Shown here piece by piece: positions 1 through 9,960 of a DNA stretch of 64,000 nucleotides (positions are counted from its first letter, which is position 1; each line of letters starts with the position of its first letter). The stretch covers positions 15,505,501 to 15,569,500 of the forward strand of contig JARKIP010000021.1 of the NCBI GenBank assembly GCA_029990175.1, given 5' to 3'. The notes below the pieces were generated by a model that was not told the DNA's origin, did not search any database, and saw only the letters and a list, made by a program, of their open reading frames with translations. Origin of the DNA: Petunia secreta (taxonomy: Eukaryota > Streptophyta > Magnoliopsida > Solanales > Solanaceae). The position numbers and the translations under genes were made by a program.

Positions 1-1
1 T

Positions 2-2224
2 GCAACACGCGGGTGGGCCACGGAACCAACTTTATCAGAGTTGGAGAATCTGTTGGCAAATGAAGAAGACTTGGAGAAACAACTTTCAGGCCTTTCTACT
101 AAAGATGAAGAAAAGGTGCTCTTTAATAAGGGGCAAAGCTACAATGCTCAAGGAAGAAGAAACGATGGATCAAGCAAAAATCAAGGCTACCAAAGAAGAG
201 GTGAAGCGAGAAGCTCGCAACCAGGGGGAGATCAACATGATCGGCGTCAAGGAAGTCATCGACCCAACAAGAAGGCGGACCAAGGAGCCAACAATCGGCA
301 ACGAGACAAGTGCTACAATTACGGGAAGAAGGGACACTATGCCAGAGACTGCTGGTACAAGAAAGCTGAAGGTAACATAGCCACTTCTACTCAGAAAAAG
401 CAAGTCGAGGAAGAAGATTGGGATTTTGAAACTTCCTATGCAGTTGATGAAAGTAACAATAAGGAAGAGCCCATCACCTCGCACCGTGCTGAGTTGGAAC
501 AAGAACTCGTGCTTGCAACTGTAAGTGAAAAATTAGTAGATTATGACCAAGATTGGATCGTTGATTCGGGATGCTCCAATCATATGACTGGTGATGAAAA
601 GAAGCTGATCAACATGAGTGAATACAAGGGTGGTCGAGTAGTGGTGACTGCAAATAACTCGAGAATGCCAATATCTCACATTGGCAAGACAGCGTTCGTG
701 CCTCGTCACAGCTCGAGACAAGTGCAGCTTCAGAATGTCTACCACGTGCCAGGTATGAAGAAGAACTTGTTGTCTGTATCGCAACTAACAGCTTCAGGCA
801 ACTATGTCGTGTTTGGACCGAATGACGTAAAAGTGTATCGAGACTTGAAAGTTACAAGCTCGCCAATCATGGAGGGAAGAAGATTAGAATCAATCTATGT
901 CATGTCAGCAGAGACAGCTTATGTGGAGAAGACTCGGAGTAATGAGACAGCTGACCTATGGCATGCACGCCTTGGGCACGTGAGTTACAGCAAGTTGAAA
1001 GTCATGATGCAACAGTCAAAGTTGAAAGGGCTTCCCCAACTTGAGATTAGGGGAGACACTATTTGTGCCGGATGTCAGTATGGGAAAGCACATCAACTTC
1101 CCTATCAAGAATCGAAGTATCAAGCTAAAGAGCCACTGGAGCTGGTGCACTCAGACGTGTTTGGACCAGTCAAACAACCTTCCATCAGTGGTTACCGATA
1201 CATGGTGACATTCATTGACGACTTCTCAAGGTATGTGTGGATTTACTTCTTAAAGGAGAAGTCTGAAGTATTTGAGAAGTTTAAAGAGTTCCAACACATG
1301 GTGGAGAATGATATTGGAAGGAAAATCAAGTGTCTCCGCACCAACAATGGGGGAGAATACACATCACGAGAGTTTAATGGCTACCTCAGAGAGCAAATGA
1401 TAAGGCGACAATTGACATGTCCAAACACCCCACAACAAAATGGAGTGGCAGAGAGGAAAAACAGACATCTCGCAGAGATATGTAGGAGTATGCTGCACAG
1501 CATGAATGTACCAGCAAGGTTCTGGGCGGAATGTATGAAGACTGTTGCTCACATCTCTAATAGGCTACCACAGGCGCGACTTGGATTTACCTCGCCGTTC
1601 GAGAAGCTCCGGAAGATGATACCCACTGTAAGTCACTTTCGAGTATTCGGATGTGTGTGCTATGTGTTTGTGCCAGATCATCTCCGCAGCAAGTTTGATA
1701 AGAAAGCAGTTCGATGTATCTTTGTCGGATACGATGAACAAAGAAAAGGATGGAGATGTTGTGATCCAACCACTAATCGAACATACATTTCAAGAAACGT
1801 GGTATTTGATGAGGCATCATCATGGTGGACACAAGAAGTCACTCTTCCAGACTCAATAGCACTAGAGCAAAAGGTGAAAGATAAGCTTAAAGAAGATGAA
1901 GAAGGAAACAAGATAGAAATTAACAAAGAGGCAAGAGGAGAACCTGAATTGCCAACATCACAGGTATCTTCGCAAGAGGAGAACAGGATTTCATGGAAAA
2001 CTGGAGTGTATGAAACCCCCGAGGTGTTTCAAGAAGAAGGCCATGAAGCACAACAACCTCAACTAAGAAAGTCTACCCGAACAAAGTTTCCAAATCCAAA
2101 GTATGCAAACGCATCAGAAGTCGAGGTAGACAAGATCAAGGAGCCTAATATCTTTGAAGAAGCTCCAAAGAAGAGTGAGTCGAGAAAGTCAACAAAAGAA
2201 GAGAATTTCAAAGAATCTGGATGA
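2..2224 (+). CDS. copia Gag-protease-integrase polyprotein (partial, RT missing)
   Basis: The frame is open from base 2; the Leu codon at 41 is not a true start, because the same frame continues upstream. Numbering residues from base 41, a CCHC zinc knuckle lies at 91-104 but its second Cys is Tyr (codon 320-322). An aspartic protease motif DSGCSNHM follows near base 559, then a GAG-pre-integrase block (LWHARLGH, CAGCQYGKAH), then the integrase core with HSD, an altered second motif RTNNGGEY and the NGVAERKNR glutamate. The second catalytic Asp of the DDE triad is Asn (codon 1343-1345), so integrase is probably inactive. The C-terminus reaches the short charged stretch that normally precedes RT and then stops. 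The long uninterrupted frame suggests recent activity or cross-mobilisation, with the two point changes being late damage. Confidence 0.88.
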   Translation, partial: ATRGWATEPTLSELENLLANEEDLEKQLSGLSTKDEEKVLFNKGQSYNAQGRRNDGSSKNQGYQRRGEARSSQPGGDQHDRRQGSHRPNKKADQGANNRQRDKCYNYGKKGHYARDCWYKKAEGNIATSTQKKQVEEEDWDFETSYAVDESNNKEEPITSHRAELEQELVLATVSEKLVDYDQDWIVDSGCSNHMTGDEKKLINMSEYKGGRVVVTANNSRMPISHIGKTAFVPRHSSRQVQLQNVYHVPGMKKNLLSVSQLTASGNYVVFGPNDVKVYRDLKVTSSPIMEGRRLESIYVMSAETAYVEKTRSNETADLWHARLGHVSYSKLKVMMQQSKLKGLPQLEIRGDTICAGCQYGKAHQLPYQESKYQAKEPLELVHSDVFGPVKQPSISGYRYMVTFIDDFSRYVWIYFLKEKSEVFEKFKEFQHMVENDIGRKIKCLRTNNGGEYTSREFNGYLREQMIRRQLTCPNTPQQNGVAERKNRHLAEICRSMLHSMNVPARFWAECMKTVAHISNRLPQARLGFTSPFEKLRKMIPTVSHFRVFGCVCYVFVPDHLRSKFDKKAVRCIFVGYDEQRKGWRCCDPTTNRTYISRNVVFDEASSWWTQEVTLPDSIALEQKVKDKLKEDEEGNKIEINKEARGEPELPTSQVSSQEENRISWKTGVYETPEVFQEEGHEAQQPQLRKSTRTKFPNPKYANASEVEVDKIKEPNIFEEAPKKSESRKSTKEENFKESG

Positions 2225-2297
2225 CATAAGGTTCATAAGATTTTGCAGAGCACTTGGAAAGATTGCAAGACCAAATAAAGTTGGTGCTGAGGGGGAG

Positions 2298-2811
2298 TGT
2301 TAAAATATAGTAATTCATCACCAACTTTATTTGTGAATCTTTTCTAGAAGATTGTAGAGTAGCCAAGATTTTAGAGTAGTCAACATAATGTGGAAGATTC
2401 TAGAGTAGCCAAGATAATGTAGTATAGGAATAAATGTAGAACAATTCTAGAGAAGTCAAGGAACAACTATAGAATGAGAATTCTATAATAGTTCTAGAAT
2501 GTGTAGGTCTAGAATTATGTAGTAAGGGAAAATTCTAGTGAAGGGTGGAAAGCCCTTAACTAGATCCTTCCATCACCACCTATAAATAGAGGTGGTTCAC
2601 TTGAGTTGTAACCAAGCAACTAAGCAAGCAAGAAAAGAAAGCAAAGCAAATCAAGAGAGAAAGAGTGAGAGCAAAAGTGAGAGTTAAAGAGAGAAAATAA
2701 AGAGAGGTGCTAGAGTGTGAGTGAAACCTTGAAAAATATTTGTAAGATCAAAGTTGCTTCCTAGTTTGCAATAATAAAATTCAAGTTGTGTTCAACCATT
2801 TGTGTTCAACA
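2298..2811 (+). repeat. copia 3' LTR
   Basis: The LTR begins TGTTAAAATATAG directly after the purine tract GGGGGAG (2291-2297) and ends TGTGTTCAACA, giving the expected TG...CA ends and about 514 bp. A TATA box (TATAAATAG, 2581-2589) lies in its middle, followed by a purine-rich transcribed leader. It contains several copies of a short motif around TTCTAGA and TAGAGTAGCCAAGAT. The matching 5' LTR and the target duplication lie outside the window, so the 3' boundary rests on the CA end only. Confidence 0.75.
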
Positions 2812-3231
2812 TTAACACCCCTACACGAGATACTAAACAGCCTAAGGACGGCCTAAATCAACTCTGAATCGAGTTTTTGAGGCCCAAGTTGTTGATAGTG
2901 AACTCTGAATAGGCTATTAAAATCGAGAGACTTCTGGTCATGATTGGCCCATCAGAGATATGCAGGGCTCAATATTTTTGCTATCACAAAACAAAATATT
3001 ACTTTGATTTCATTTAATAGAGCAATGTTTAACTGTATAGTGCGTGTAAAGGAAGAAAAAAGAAAGAGTTTTTGGAATTGATGGTGCCATCTAAAAATGG
3101 AAAAGAAGTATTAAAGTAACCAAGTTCGTGCTTAAATAAACTTCAATAAATTTTCAGAACCAGAAAACTTCAAACTTCTGATACAAATATCTTAACAAAG
3201 CACATCAGAACAAGCAATAAATTAACACACA
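2812..3231. other. intergenic spacer and probable 3' UTR of the dirigent gene
   Basis: No coding signal is seen. The right part, read on the minus strand, is AT-rich and lies directly downstream of the dirigent stop codon, so it should hold that gene's 3' UTR and poly(A) site. No canonical site can be fixed with confidence. Confidence 0.4.
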
Positions 3232-4681
3232 TTAGTAAGCAAGATACACAGTAATGTGCAGCAAAGTCTCCACACCATCTGTTTCATGTTGGTTTGCAGC
3301 AGGAAAAGTCTTGACAGTAGCAAATCCCTTGGCATTCACATACTTTCCAGTGCCACCCATTATAGCTAAATGTGATTCCGAGACTCTAGTCCTGTGAACT
3401 CCGAAAAAGCTAAGGCTATCACTATAGCTTCCACTATGAAACATCACAGTAAATGCCATAGTTTGACTATTTCCATCTTCTGAGCTAGAAACGTAAAAAC
3501 CTTGAGCTTTTCCAACTAATCCAGAGTTAAGTTCATGTCCCTCTGTTAGTTCATCATCAAAAACTGTCATTGTTCCAAACATGAGTTTTTGGAAAGTGAC
3601 TCCTGAGCCTAATTGAGCCATATTAATTGCTGGAAAACCAGAACCTCCACCAATAATATTGTTGTTTCCGTTGTTTTGGATTACGTTGGATGTGGTTCCA
3701 CTAAGGCCTGTGAGAAAAGGGATGTTGTTGTTGCTTATGATTCCACTGTTGTCGTTGTTTACGGGGACACCATTGTCTACTGCTAGAACTGCACCATTTG
3801 GCTTTGCAAAGGGAACTTGACCGCTCAATGAAGGATTGGTTGCAATACCAGTTACAGCTATAGCTGAAGGGTTTGATCCTCCAAGAATATCATGCATAAA
3901 AAAGGAAAATATATGATCATCTGGACTGGCTCCACCTTCTACAGTTGCACCAGCACCAGTAGGGGCTCCAACACCTGCAGCTCCTGCACCACCTGTAGTA
4001 CCCGTACCAGTAGGTGCTGCAACACCTCCTACTCCTGCACCAGCGGATGCTGCAGCACCTGCCCCTGCAGGAGCTGCAACGCCAACACCCGCACCAACTG
4101 TAAGAAAATAGAATAACAGAAAGTTAGAAGAAATGTTTTGACGCGTGAATAATTACAATCTTTACAGAAATATTACCAGTACTCTTTAGGGATTTATTAA
4201 CTAGTCTCCTAACAAAGTCACGATATACTACAAATTAACTCAGTCGCTTCTAATAATATACGACCTAGAAATATAGGGTTGAAAGAAGGCTATTCAAAAT
4301 AGTTGTCGAATTTTAACAATAGACATTTAAGCCTTTTAAACTTTAGAATTTAAAATTTCTATTTCAATTTAAAAACAAGTTTTGATGAAATAAACAATAC
4401 CAAGCCTGTTAATATAATTAAGCCTTCCATCCTATTCCTATTCGTCGAGGTGAGACAATCGCATCTTATATGAGTTATAAATTATTTAACAACATAATAC
4501 CTGCAGCTACCCCAGAAACTGGGGCCTCGTCAGAGTCAGGATCTTCTGGTGCCACAGTAGGGGTGGCGGGTTCCTCATCAAGGATTCTACCAGCGGTAGC
4601 ATAGGTGATCGTGAGAGCTAGAATGAGAAGGGATGTGAATATGGCTTTGAGTTGAAAATGGTTGGATTTAGCAGTTGCCAT
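3232..4681 (-). CDS. dirigent-domain protein with Gly/Ala-rich N-terminal region (DIR10/ESB1-like)
   Basis: Two exons on the minus strand: exon 1 is 4681-4501, exon 2 is 4097-3232. The intron has GT (4500-4499) and AG (4099-4098) ends, and the splice keeps frame, giving 348 residues. The start MATAKSNHF at 4681 is preferred over an upstream in-frame Met at 4756 because a hydrophobic signal peptide follows at once (about residues 11-30, ending TYATA). Next come an acidic Pro-rich linker (35-55) and a Gly/Ala/Val/Thr-rich low-complexity region (about 60-120). HDILGG (129-134) opens the conserved region, and the dirigent beta-barrel domain fills the last 120 or so residues, with FGTMTVFDDELTEG and GGTGKYVNAKGFA. 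Dirigent proteins direct stereoselective coupling of phenoxy radicals in the cell wall. Members with this repetitive N-terminus include ESB1, needed for Casparian strip lignin. The root endodermal role is inferred from family resemblance only. This is the only apparently intact host gene in the window. Confidence 0.9.
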
Positions 4682-4773
4682 TGTTGGAAAATATTGATGA
4701 AACAGAGATGTTTGCTTTTGATGCTTGAGAAATGATTCTTGGGATTTGATGCACATAACAATTTGATTGCATC

Positions 4774-4782
4774 TATATATAT
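4774..4782 (-). promoter_or_regulatory. TATA box of the dirigent gene
   Basis: TATATATA lies about 95 bases upstream of the chosen ATG at 4681. That would place transcription start near 4745 and the 5' UTR at roughly 65 bases, and would leave the upstream Met at 4756 outside the transcript. Confidence 0.6.
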
Positions 4783-5734
4783 GCTAAGAAGGAATACATT
4801 TTGAACACTTTTACAGGGTGTATGCTTCTAATAAGAGGAGTTGATCATATGGATTAGGTAATAACCTTTCCACTCTTTCCAGTGCATTAGTTGAAGATTG
4901 CAAAACCAATTTTCATGTCCAAATGTTGATTAGGTGTGTAACAGATGCACCAAGGATTTGAAAAAGGAAGAGCTTGTAATAATTTCTTGTGAACTGTAAG
5001 AATCTTATCTCCGTTAAGTAGCAGGTTAATTAGCCTCTAGAATTTCTAATTTCGTGGTGACATAACTCCTGTAACTTTAATTGGGGTTTTGGGACCAAAT
5101 TATCTATCCCAGTTTTACTTTGTGAGTCACATAAACAATACTATTTGTGTGAGGCTACCTAATTATTTGACAAGTGGTCATTTACTTGTTATAAGGTATA
5201 AACGAAAAAGGTAAGGTTAAAATTCAATTTTTACCTTAATTACAATGTTAAGCAAGAGGACAAAAAAATGAATAGCAGAACCAAAAGATCTCTGAATCGA
5301 CAATTTCAACCAAACAAAATCGATCTGCTTAGTGTTGCTTTGGCTTGCAGCGTGCTAAAGACTTCGACTTGCAATTTTTTTTACTTACAGATCCAATTTT
5401 CAGAAGTTTTTAACTTTTCGTTGGGAAGATGAAATTAGTTAAGAGGATAAAGGATTCTCACAATTGGCAAAAATGTTAAAATTATCACAAAATTTCGAGA
5501 CGCAGATATTAATCGAACATATTATACAATGCGATACTGTAGTTATCACCGATAAAAGTTCACACTATGCCTAGATATTTATCTAAAGAAAGACCAAAAG
5601 CAACGAATTGAGCACAAAGTATATTTTGTTGCTTTTCTTCTTCATGCCAATGGATCAATTAATTGGAAAATTGCATCATGTGTGTGATGCTTCCAGTAGA
5701 CAAATATTGAACGGGTAATTTGGACATCTTTTGA
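4783..5734. other. upstream region of dirigent gene; no gene seen
   Basis: AT-rich DNA with no convincing ORF, repeat end or RNA gene. The part nearest 4783 should hold the regulatory region of the dirigent gene, but no specific element could be assigned. Confidence 0.4.
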
Positions 5735-6212
5735 ACTACAAGTAGAAGTTTGAAGAAATAGGATCTGGAAAATATTTCTTCTTTGTAATTTCTGAATGAA
5801 TTACATTGTATGCTGGACCACTGTTTATACTAATCATTACTGTACTATCCCCTAACAACCTGTAACAAACTCTAACAAATAAATCTTATCTATTCTATCT
5901 TATCCTAGAAAGATCCACTGTACAAGAAAACTATGAAAATACATGATAAATATTTACATGTACAGATTTAGAAATAGACACTTATATTGACACCTATTTC
6001 TAAATCTGTCGTAGCCCAATATTGTATGTCATGAAGCTTGAGCCCAATAGTAAAAGTCAATAAAGCTTGCGGCCCAAGTCCATATCTGCAGTCAAAGATG
6101 GTCAAAACAACACAAACCAAAAATAACGTTTGGAGAAACCAAGGAACCTTCTATCTTTATCAGTTCACCTCGTCATCTTCACAGCACAAACTCCGGTGAA
6201 ACTCCGTCAACA
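5735..6212 (-). repeat. 3' LTR of the copia relic (inner end firm, outer end approximate)
   Basis: On the minus strand the LTR begins TGTTGACGGAG at 6212, right after a G-rich polypurine tract. It contains an internal inverted pair around 5962-6010 (AGATTTAGAAATAG and its complement). The outer end is not marked by a clear CA plus target duplication; 5735 is an estimate. Confidence 0.5.
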
Positions 6213-6916
6213 CCCCCTCAAGGTGGAGGCCGGAGATCGGACTCCTAACTTGCCCACAAAACTCCGGTGAAGAGGACAAAGATAAACCTTTAGTAAACAC
6301 ATCTGCGATTTGTGATGATGATGGAACAAAGGATAAGGAAATCAGTCCGTCAAGCAATTTTTCACGAACGAAGTGGCAATCGAGGTCGATGTGCTTCGTT
6401 CGTTCATGAAAAATGGGATTTTTTGCGATATGAATCGCGGCTTGGTTATCGCAGCGAACGGAAACCGGTAAGGAAGTAGAAACAGTCAGATCTGCAAGAA
6501 GACGAACAACCCAAGATATTACTGCAACCAACCGGCGAATTGATCGGTATTCCGCCTCTGCTGATGAGAGAGATACAACTTGTTGTTTCTTGGATTTCCA
6601 AGAAATGGGACAACCTCCGAAGCTCAAGAAAAAACCACTCACGGATCGACGTGTATCAGAACACGATGCCCAGTCGGCATCGCAATAACCCAAAAGTTGA
6701 AATGAATGCTTAAAGGAGAAGAAAAGCCCTATACTTGGGTCATTTCTCACATAGCGCAGGGCATGAAGAGCTGGCTGATAATGATCAGAGCGAGTAGCGT
6801 GCATATATTGACTTAAAGTCTGCACAGTGAAGGACAAATCAGGCCTGGTGTTCGTTAAAAAATTCAGCTTTCCCAACAAACGTCGATACACAATAGGATA
6901 TCGTAAAAGTTCTTTA
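6160..6916 (-). pseudogene. copia RNase H region
   Basis: The frame contains the standard landmarks of copia RNase H: YRRLLGKLNFL, TRPDLSF, GYCDADWASC, SWKSKKQQVVSLSSAEAEYR, CDNQAAIHIAKNP and HERTKHIDLDCHFVREK. The C-terminal part reads through the polypurine tract into the LTR and stops at 6160. Catalytic residues of RNase H appear retained, but the frame is cut off from RT by the MITE at 6917, so no functional polyprotein can be made. Confidence 0.9.
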
Positions 6917-7669
6917 GGGCAACTCCAAGGGTTGCCCCTATTTTTTCCCCTAAAATGGGGAAATCCCTATTTTAGGGAAAACTTACTCCAACCATTCCTC
7001 CATTTTTTTCCCTAAAAAGAATATTCCTTTTTATATTCTTCTCTCTCTTCCATATTATATTATTATCTTTATCTCAATTTTATTTTCTTATTCCCATTAA
7101 ACAAATTCTATCTTTTATTTTCTTTTTTACATATTTGTCACACATAATTATATTCAATATAAATTTATTTTCTACCATAAAATTTTAAACAATATAATTT
7201 TTAAGAAAATATTAAAGATTATATATATGAACGGATAATTCAAATAAAAGTGAAATAATTGTGATACAAAATAATTAAATATATATTACATTACAATAAA
7301 ATTCATTCGAAATACTACAAGTAGAACCTCAATTTGCACCTCTATGCTCCCAAAAAAATAGATACACGATAATTAAAATTTCAAAATAATACGACAATGC
7401 TTAGACTATAAATTATTTATATAAAGATATTATATAAACATAATTACATTTATATAAAGAGATAAATTAAAAGGTTAAATAATACAAATAATATTATTTT
7501 AATGGTGAATAGTAAATAGGGAGATGAATAGTGTGTCCCCAAATTTGGGGAAACACTATTCACTCCCTAATTTAGGGACACAAATAGGGAGTCATTGGAG
7601 TAAAATTTCCCTAAATGTGTCCCTAAAAATAGGGAAAAGGAGGTTTAGGGGCAACCCTTGGAGTTGCTC
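6917..7669. mobile_element. PIF/Harbinger (Tourist)-type MITE inserted in copia pol
   Basis: Terminal inverted repeats of about 24 bp (GGGCAACTCCAAGGGTTGCC at the left; the right end reads GAGCAACTCC... in reverse complement) are flanked by the trinucleotide TTA on both sides (6914-6916 and 7670-7672), the target duplication typical of PIF/Harbinger elements. Subterminal regions are rich in CCCTAAA / TTTAGGG-like words. The 753-bp interior is AT-rich with no transposase. Taking out the element and one TTA leaves the copia frame continuous across the site, which confirms both boundaries. Confidence 0.88.
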
Positions 7670-7672
7670 TTA

Positions 7673-8131
7673 GAATCAACAGTTAGTTTGATTGTTTGAT
7701 CAAGTGGAGTTGAAACAGCTCTAGAAGGAAGGGAATCATATTCTGTGAGTAAATCTGAAGCAAATTTATGCTGTGTGACTAAAAACCCTCCAGGTTCATG
7801 TATAATTTCCATGCCAAGAAAATAAGTTGTTTCCCCAAGTCTTTGATTCTAAATTCTGAATCAAGAAAGGACTTGATTTGACTAATTTCTGTGTTGTTGT
7901 TACCTGTCAGGAGGACATCCTCGACATATACAACCAAAATGGTCGTCAAAGTCCTCGTGGTCTTAACAAACAGTGAATAATCATTGAGGGAGGAAACAAA
8001 ACCTCTGGATTTCAAAGCTGAAGATAAACGAGCATACAATTGATGGGATGCTTGCTTGAGCCCGTAAAGTGATTTGCTAAGTCGACAAACATGTGAGGGA
8101 GATGGTGGAGTAACTCCAGGAGGGAACTTCC
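7673..8131 (-). pseudogene. copia reverse transcriptase fragment
   Basis: Minus-strand frames give the RT palm and following region: LSKSLYGLKQ-like residues near 8070-8110 in one frame, then YARLSSALKSRGF and a catalytic motif that reads YVEDVLL instead of YVDD. The first catalytic Asp is thus Glu. At least one frameshift occurs near 7815, after which sequence resembling the RT connection region continues to the MITE. The fragment is clearly dead. Confidence 0.82.
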
Positions 8132-8138
8132 TCTACTA

Positions 8139-8497
8139 ATGATCTTTACATATCGTGGCTGCTCTACTGCTAACGCAAGCTTATACAATATGGCCAAAGG
8201 CAAGAGAACTGTGGACCTCAAACTACCATTACCTGACCTTAAAACATGTCGTGGTTCGTCTCATGGTTGGTTGGCTTTTCAACAGTTTGGTCTCCTTAGT
8301 ATCTGCCTTTTCAATCCTTTCTCCCGTGAACAATCCATCTTCCTAATCTTAAACTTTATATTCATAAAATCATTCTATCCAAGAATCCTTCAACCAATCC
8401 ACATGATATATAGGTTGCGGCTATGTGCAACTATCAATTGGCGGTCCTAAAGCCCGGTAATAAAACTAAGAATTTTACTCATCTTAATGATGCTTAC
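8139..8497 (+). pseudogene. DUF295 (F-box-associated) gene fragment
   Basis: A plus-strand frame from 8139 has LPLPDLKTCRGSSHGWLAF followed by LFNPFSRE, the signature of the plant DUF295 family (Cys-x-Gly-Ser-Ser-His-Gly-Trp-Leu, then Leu-Phe-Asn-Pro-Phe-Ser). After a frameshift near 8400 another frame continues with VAAMCNYQLAVLKPGNKT, matching the part of DUF295 that precedes the family's PGD-x-x-W-x-like motif. No F-box or upstream exon is present. This is a truncated, frameshifted gene fragment, probably moved here with or between transposons. Confidence 0.65.
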
Positions 8498-8499
8498 CG

Positions 8500-9960
8500 T
8501 GCTAGTGATATGATGTACCACTCATCACGCCCAACTACGTCCTGTAAAAGTGACTAAGTGGTCGCAACAAATATAGCTCGGTACTTAAAGTTCTAAGGTC
8601 GAATCCCACAGAGAACACGACTCCTACCAGTTAATCTAGCTAAATTATCTACTCAACCAACTTCAAGTTTATATATTTGGTTTGATTTTATCTAACACTA
8701 CTAAACAAGAAAGTAAATAACAAGTATGGAAAGATAGATTTGATTCAAGAGATGGAAAACCTATGATTGATTTCTCCAACTTCTGACTTGTGCTAAAGTA
8801 TTGTGCTATTAATTCTCCTTGAGTCTTCCTATTAAAGCAGTGCTCCAAGTTTACAACTACCCAGGTAATCATAAATTTCACTAATCAACTATTCTAATTA
8901 ACTAATAAAGATAGGGAGGACTATACTTATGGTTCACAGTAAGGATCAATATTCCTAATTCACCGTTTTGACAACCTAAGCAATGCCTTTATTTTAAGTT
9001 GAAATATTTCTATGTTTTTAACCGTAACTCATGAATCTATGACAAGTGAGTGTTGCTCAGATGGTAAGCACCATTCACCTACATTCAAGAGGTTGTGGGT
9101 TCGAATCACCATAAGAGCAAAAAGTGGGAGGGCCACTATTTGTTCCAAGAGAGGGGAAGGGGTGGGGTTAAAAAAAAAACTCATGAATCTATTCCTAGTA
9201 ATAATAAGAATAAAGGGGATAATTAATTGGGGATCCTACCAATTAATTAGCATAAAATTCGTAAACAACATAGATAGGAAAAATTAACAAGGTTCATTCA
9301 TAAATCAACAATTATCATCACATAAGCATGTGGAGTGGTTCAATCAACCCTAAAATAGGTGATTTAGCCACTCATAGTCATGTTCTAAGACAAGAAATAA
9401 CTATAAACATGTAAAAATCAAAATAGGATGGAAAGATGGATGAAGTAGAGCCTTGAATCTTGATCTCCCCTCTTCATTGCCTCTTTTGGTTGTAGAATAG
9501 ATCAATAGTTATGTTTTGGGGTGTGTTGGATGCGTTCTATAATGTCCCTATAGACCCACACAAGTCGGGAATCCAAAATAAACTCGAAATCAAAACGTCA
9601 GGAAATTAAGCCTACCGCGCTGCGCAGCACATTGCATGGCTCAGTGCTGTAGGGTTTTTTCTGCAAGTTTTCCAAAATTCCAATTCTCTGAATCTCGACC
9701 ATGTCGCATTGTGCTACGCGGCACCCAGCATGGTGCAGCAGACATAATTCACTGCTCTTCCATTTTTTATCATTTTTCGTCCACGCCTTCATTCGCTCGA
9801 CCCTCGGGCTTCTACTCAGACTTCAAAACCCTTGTTTTCACTAAAATTTGCTCCATGAACGCCTCATATCATCAACATAATTCCTACAACATGAAACACA
9901 CCAAATGAGAGAAATTTAACCCAAAGTACCAATCAATATGACAAGTAGAAGCATAAATAC
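8500..9960. repeat. probable LTR-retrotransposon noncoding remnant
   Basis: The sequence is like the 47185-48540 region in kind. It opens with a stretch about a locus-specific 'gtcgaatcccacagagaac' tail and ends with a GC-richer block that includes CGCGCTGCGCAGCAC. It contains no domain. I infer a noncoding part of a gypsy-type retroelement; this is by resemblance only. A SINE is inserted at 9041-9177. Confidence 0.35.
9041..9177 (+). mobile_element. tRNA-derived SINE
   Basis: The 137-bp element has an A-box-like stretch (TTGCTCAGATGGTAAGCA, about 9053-9070) and a B-box-like stretch (GGGTTCGAATCACC, about 9097-9110), as in tRNA-derived pol III promoters. It ends in a short A tail. It is flanked by a 15-bp direct repeat, AACTCATGAATCTAT (9026-9040 and 9178-9192), the kind of target duplication left by LINE-mediated integration. 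The family is probably one of the Solanaceae SolS SINEs, but that name is inferred. Confidence 0.85.

Larger units (their letters stand above)
1..2811 (+). mobile_element. Ty1/copia retrotransposon, 3' part, lacking the RT-RNase H region
   Basis: An open reading frame with Gag, protease and integrase signatures runs in from the left edge. It is followed 66 bases later by a purine tract (2291-2297) and an LTR (2298-2811). Copia elements normally have reverse transcriptase and RNase H, about 2 kb, between integrase and the polypurine tract; here that block is missing and the frame stops where RT would begin. The 5' LTR and start of gag lie outside the window, so the total length is unknown. The element is therefore non-autonomous. 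Whether the RT loss is specific to this copy or typical of a subfamily cannot be seen here. Confidence 0.9.
5735..8131 (-). mobile_element. degenerate Ty1/copia relic, 3' half, split by a MITE
   Basis: Read on the minus strand, the relic runs from reverse transcriptase (8131 to 7673), through a later MITE insertion (7669-6917), to RNase H (6916 to about 6213), a polypurine tract near 6214-6220 and an LTR (6212 to about 5735). The 5' half of the element is absent. Sequence to the right of 8131 is unrelated, so the 5' truncation point is near there. Confidence 0.85.

Noticed and set aside
3892..4116. A Cys/Ser/Thr-rich plus-strand frame that looks like a metallothionein-type protein
   Set aside because: It is the antisense of the Gly/Ala-rich segment of dirigent exon 2; GGT and GCA codons read backwards give Cys, Ser and Thr.
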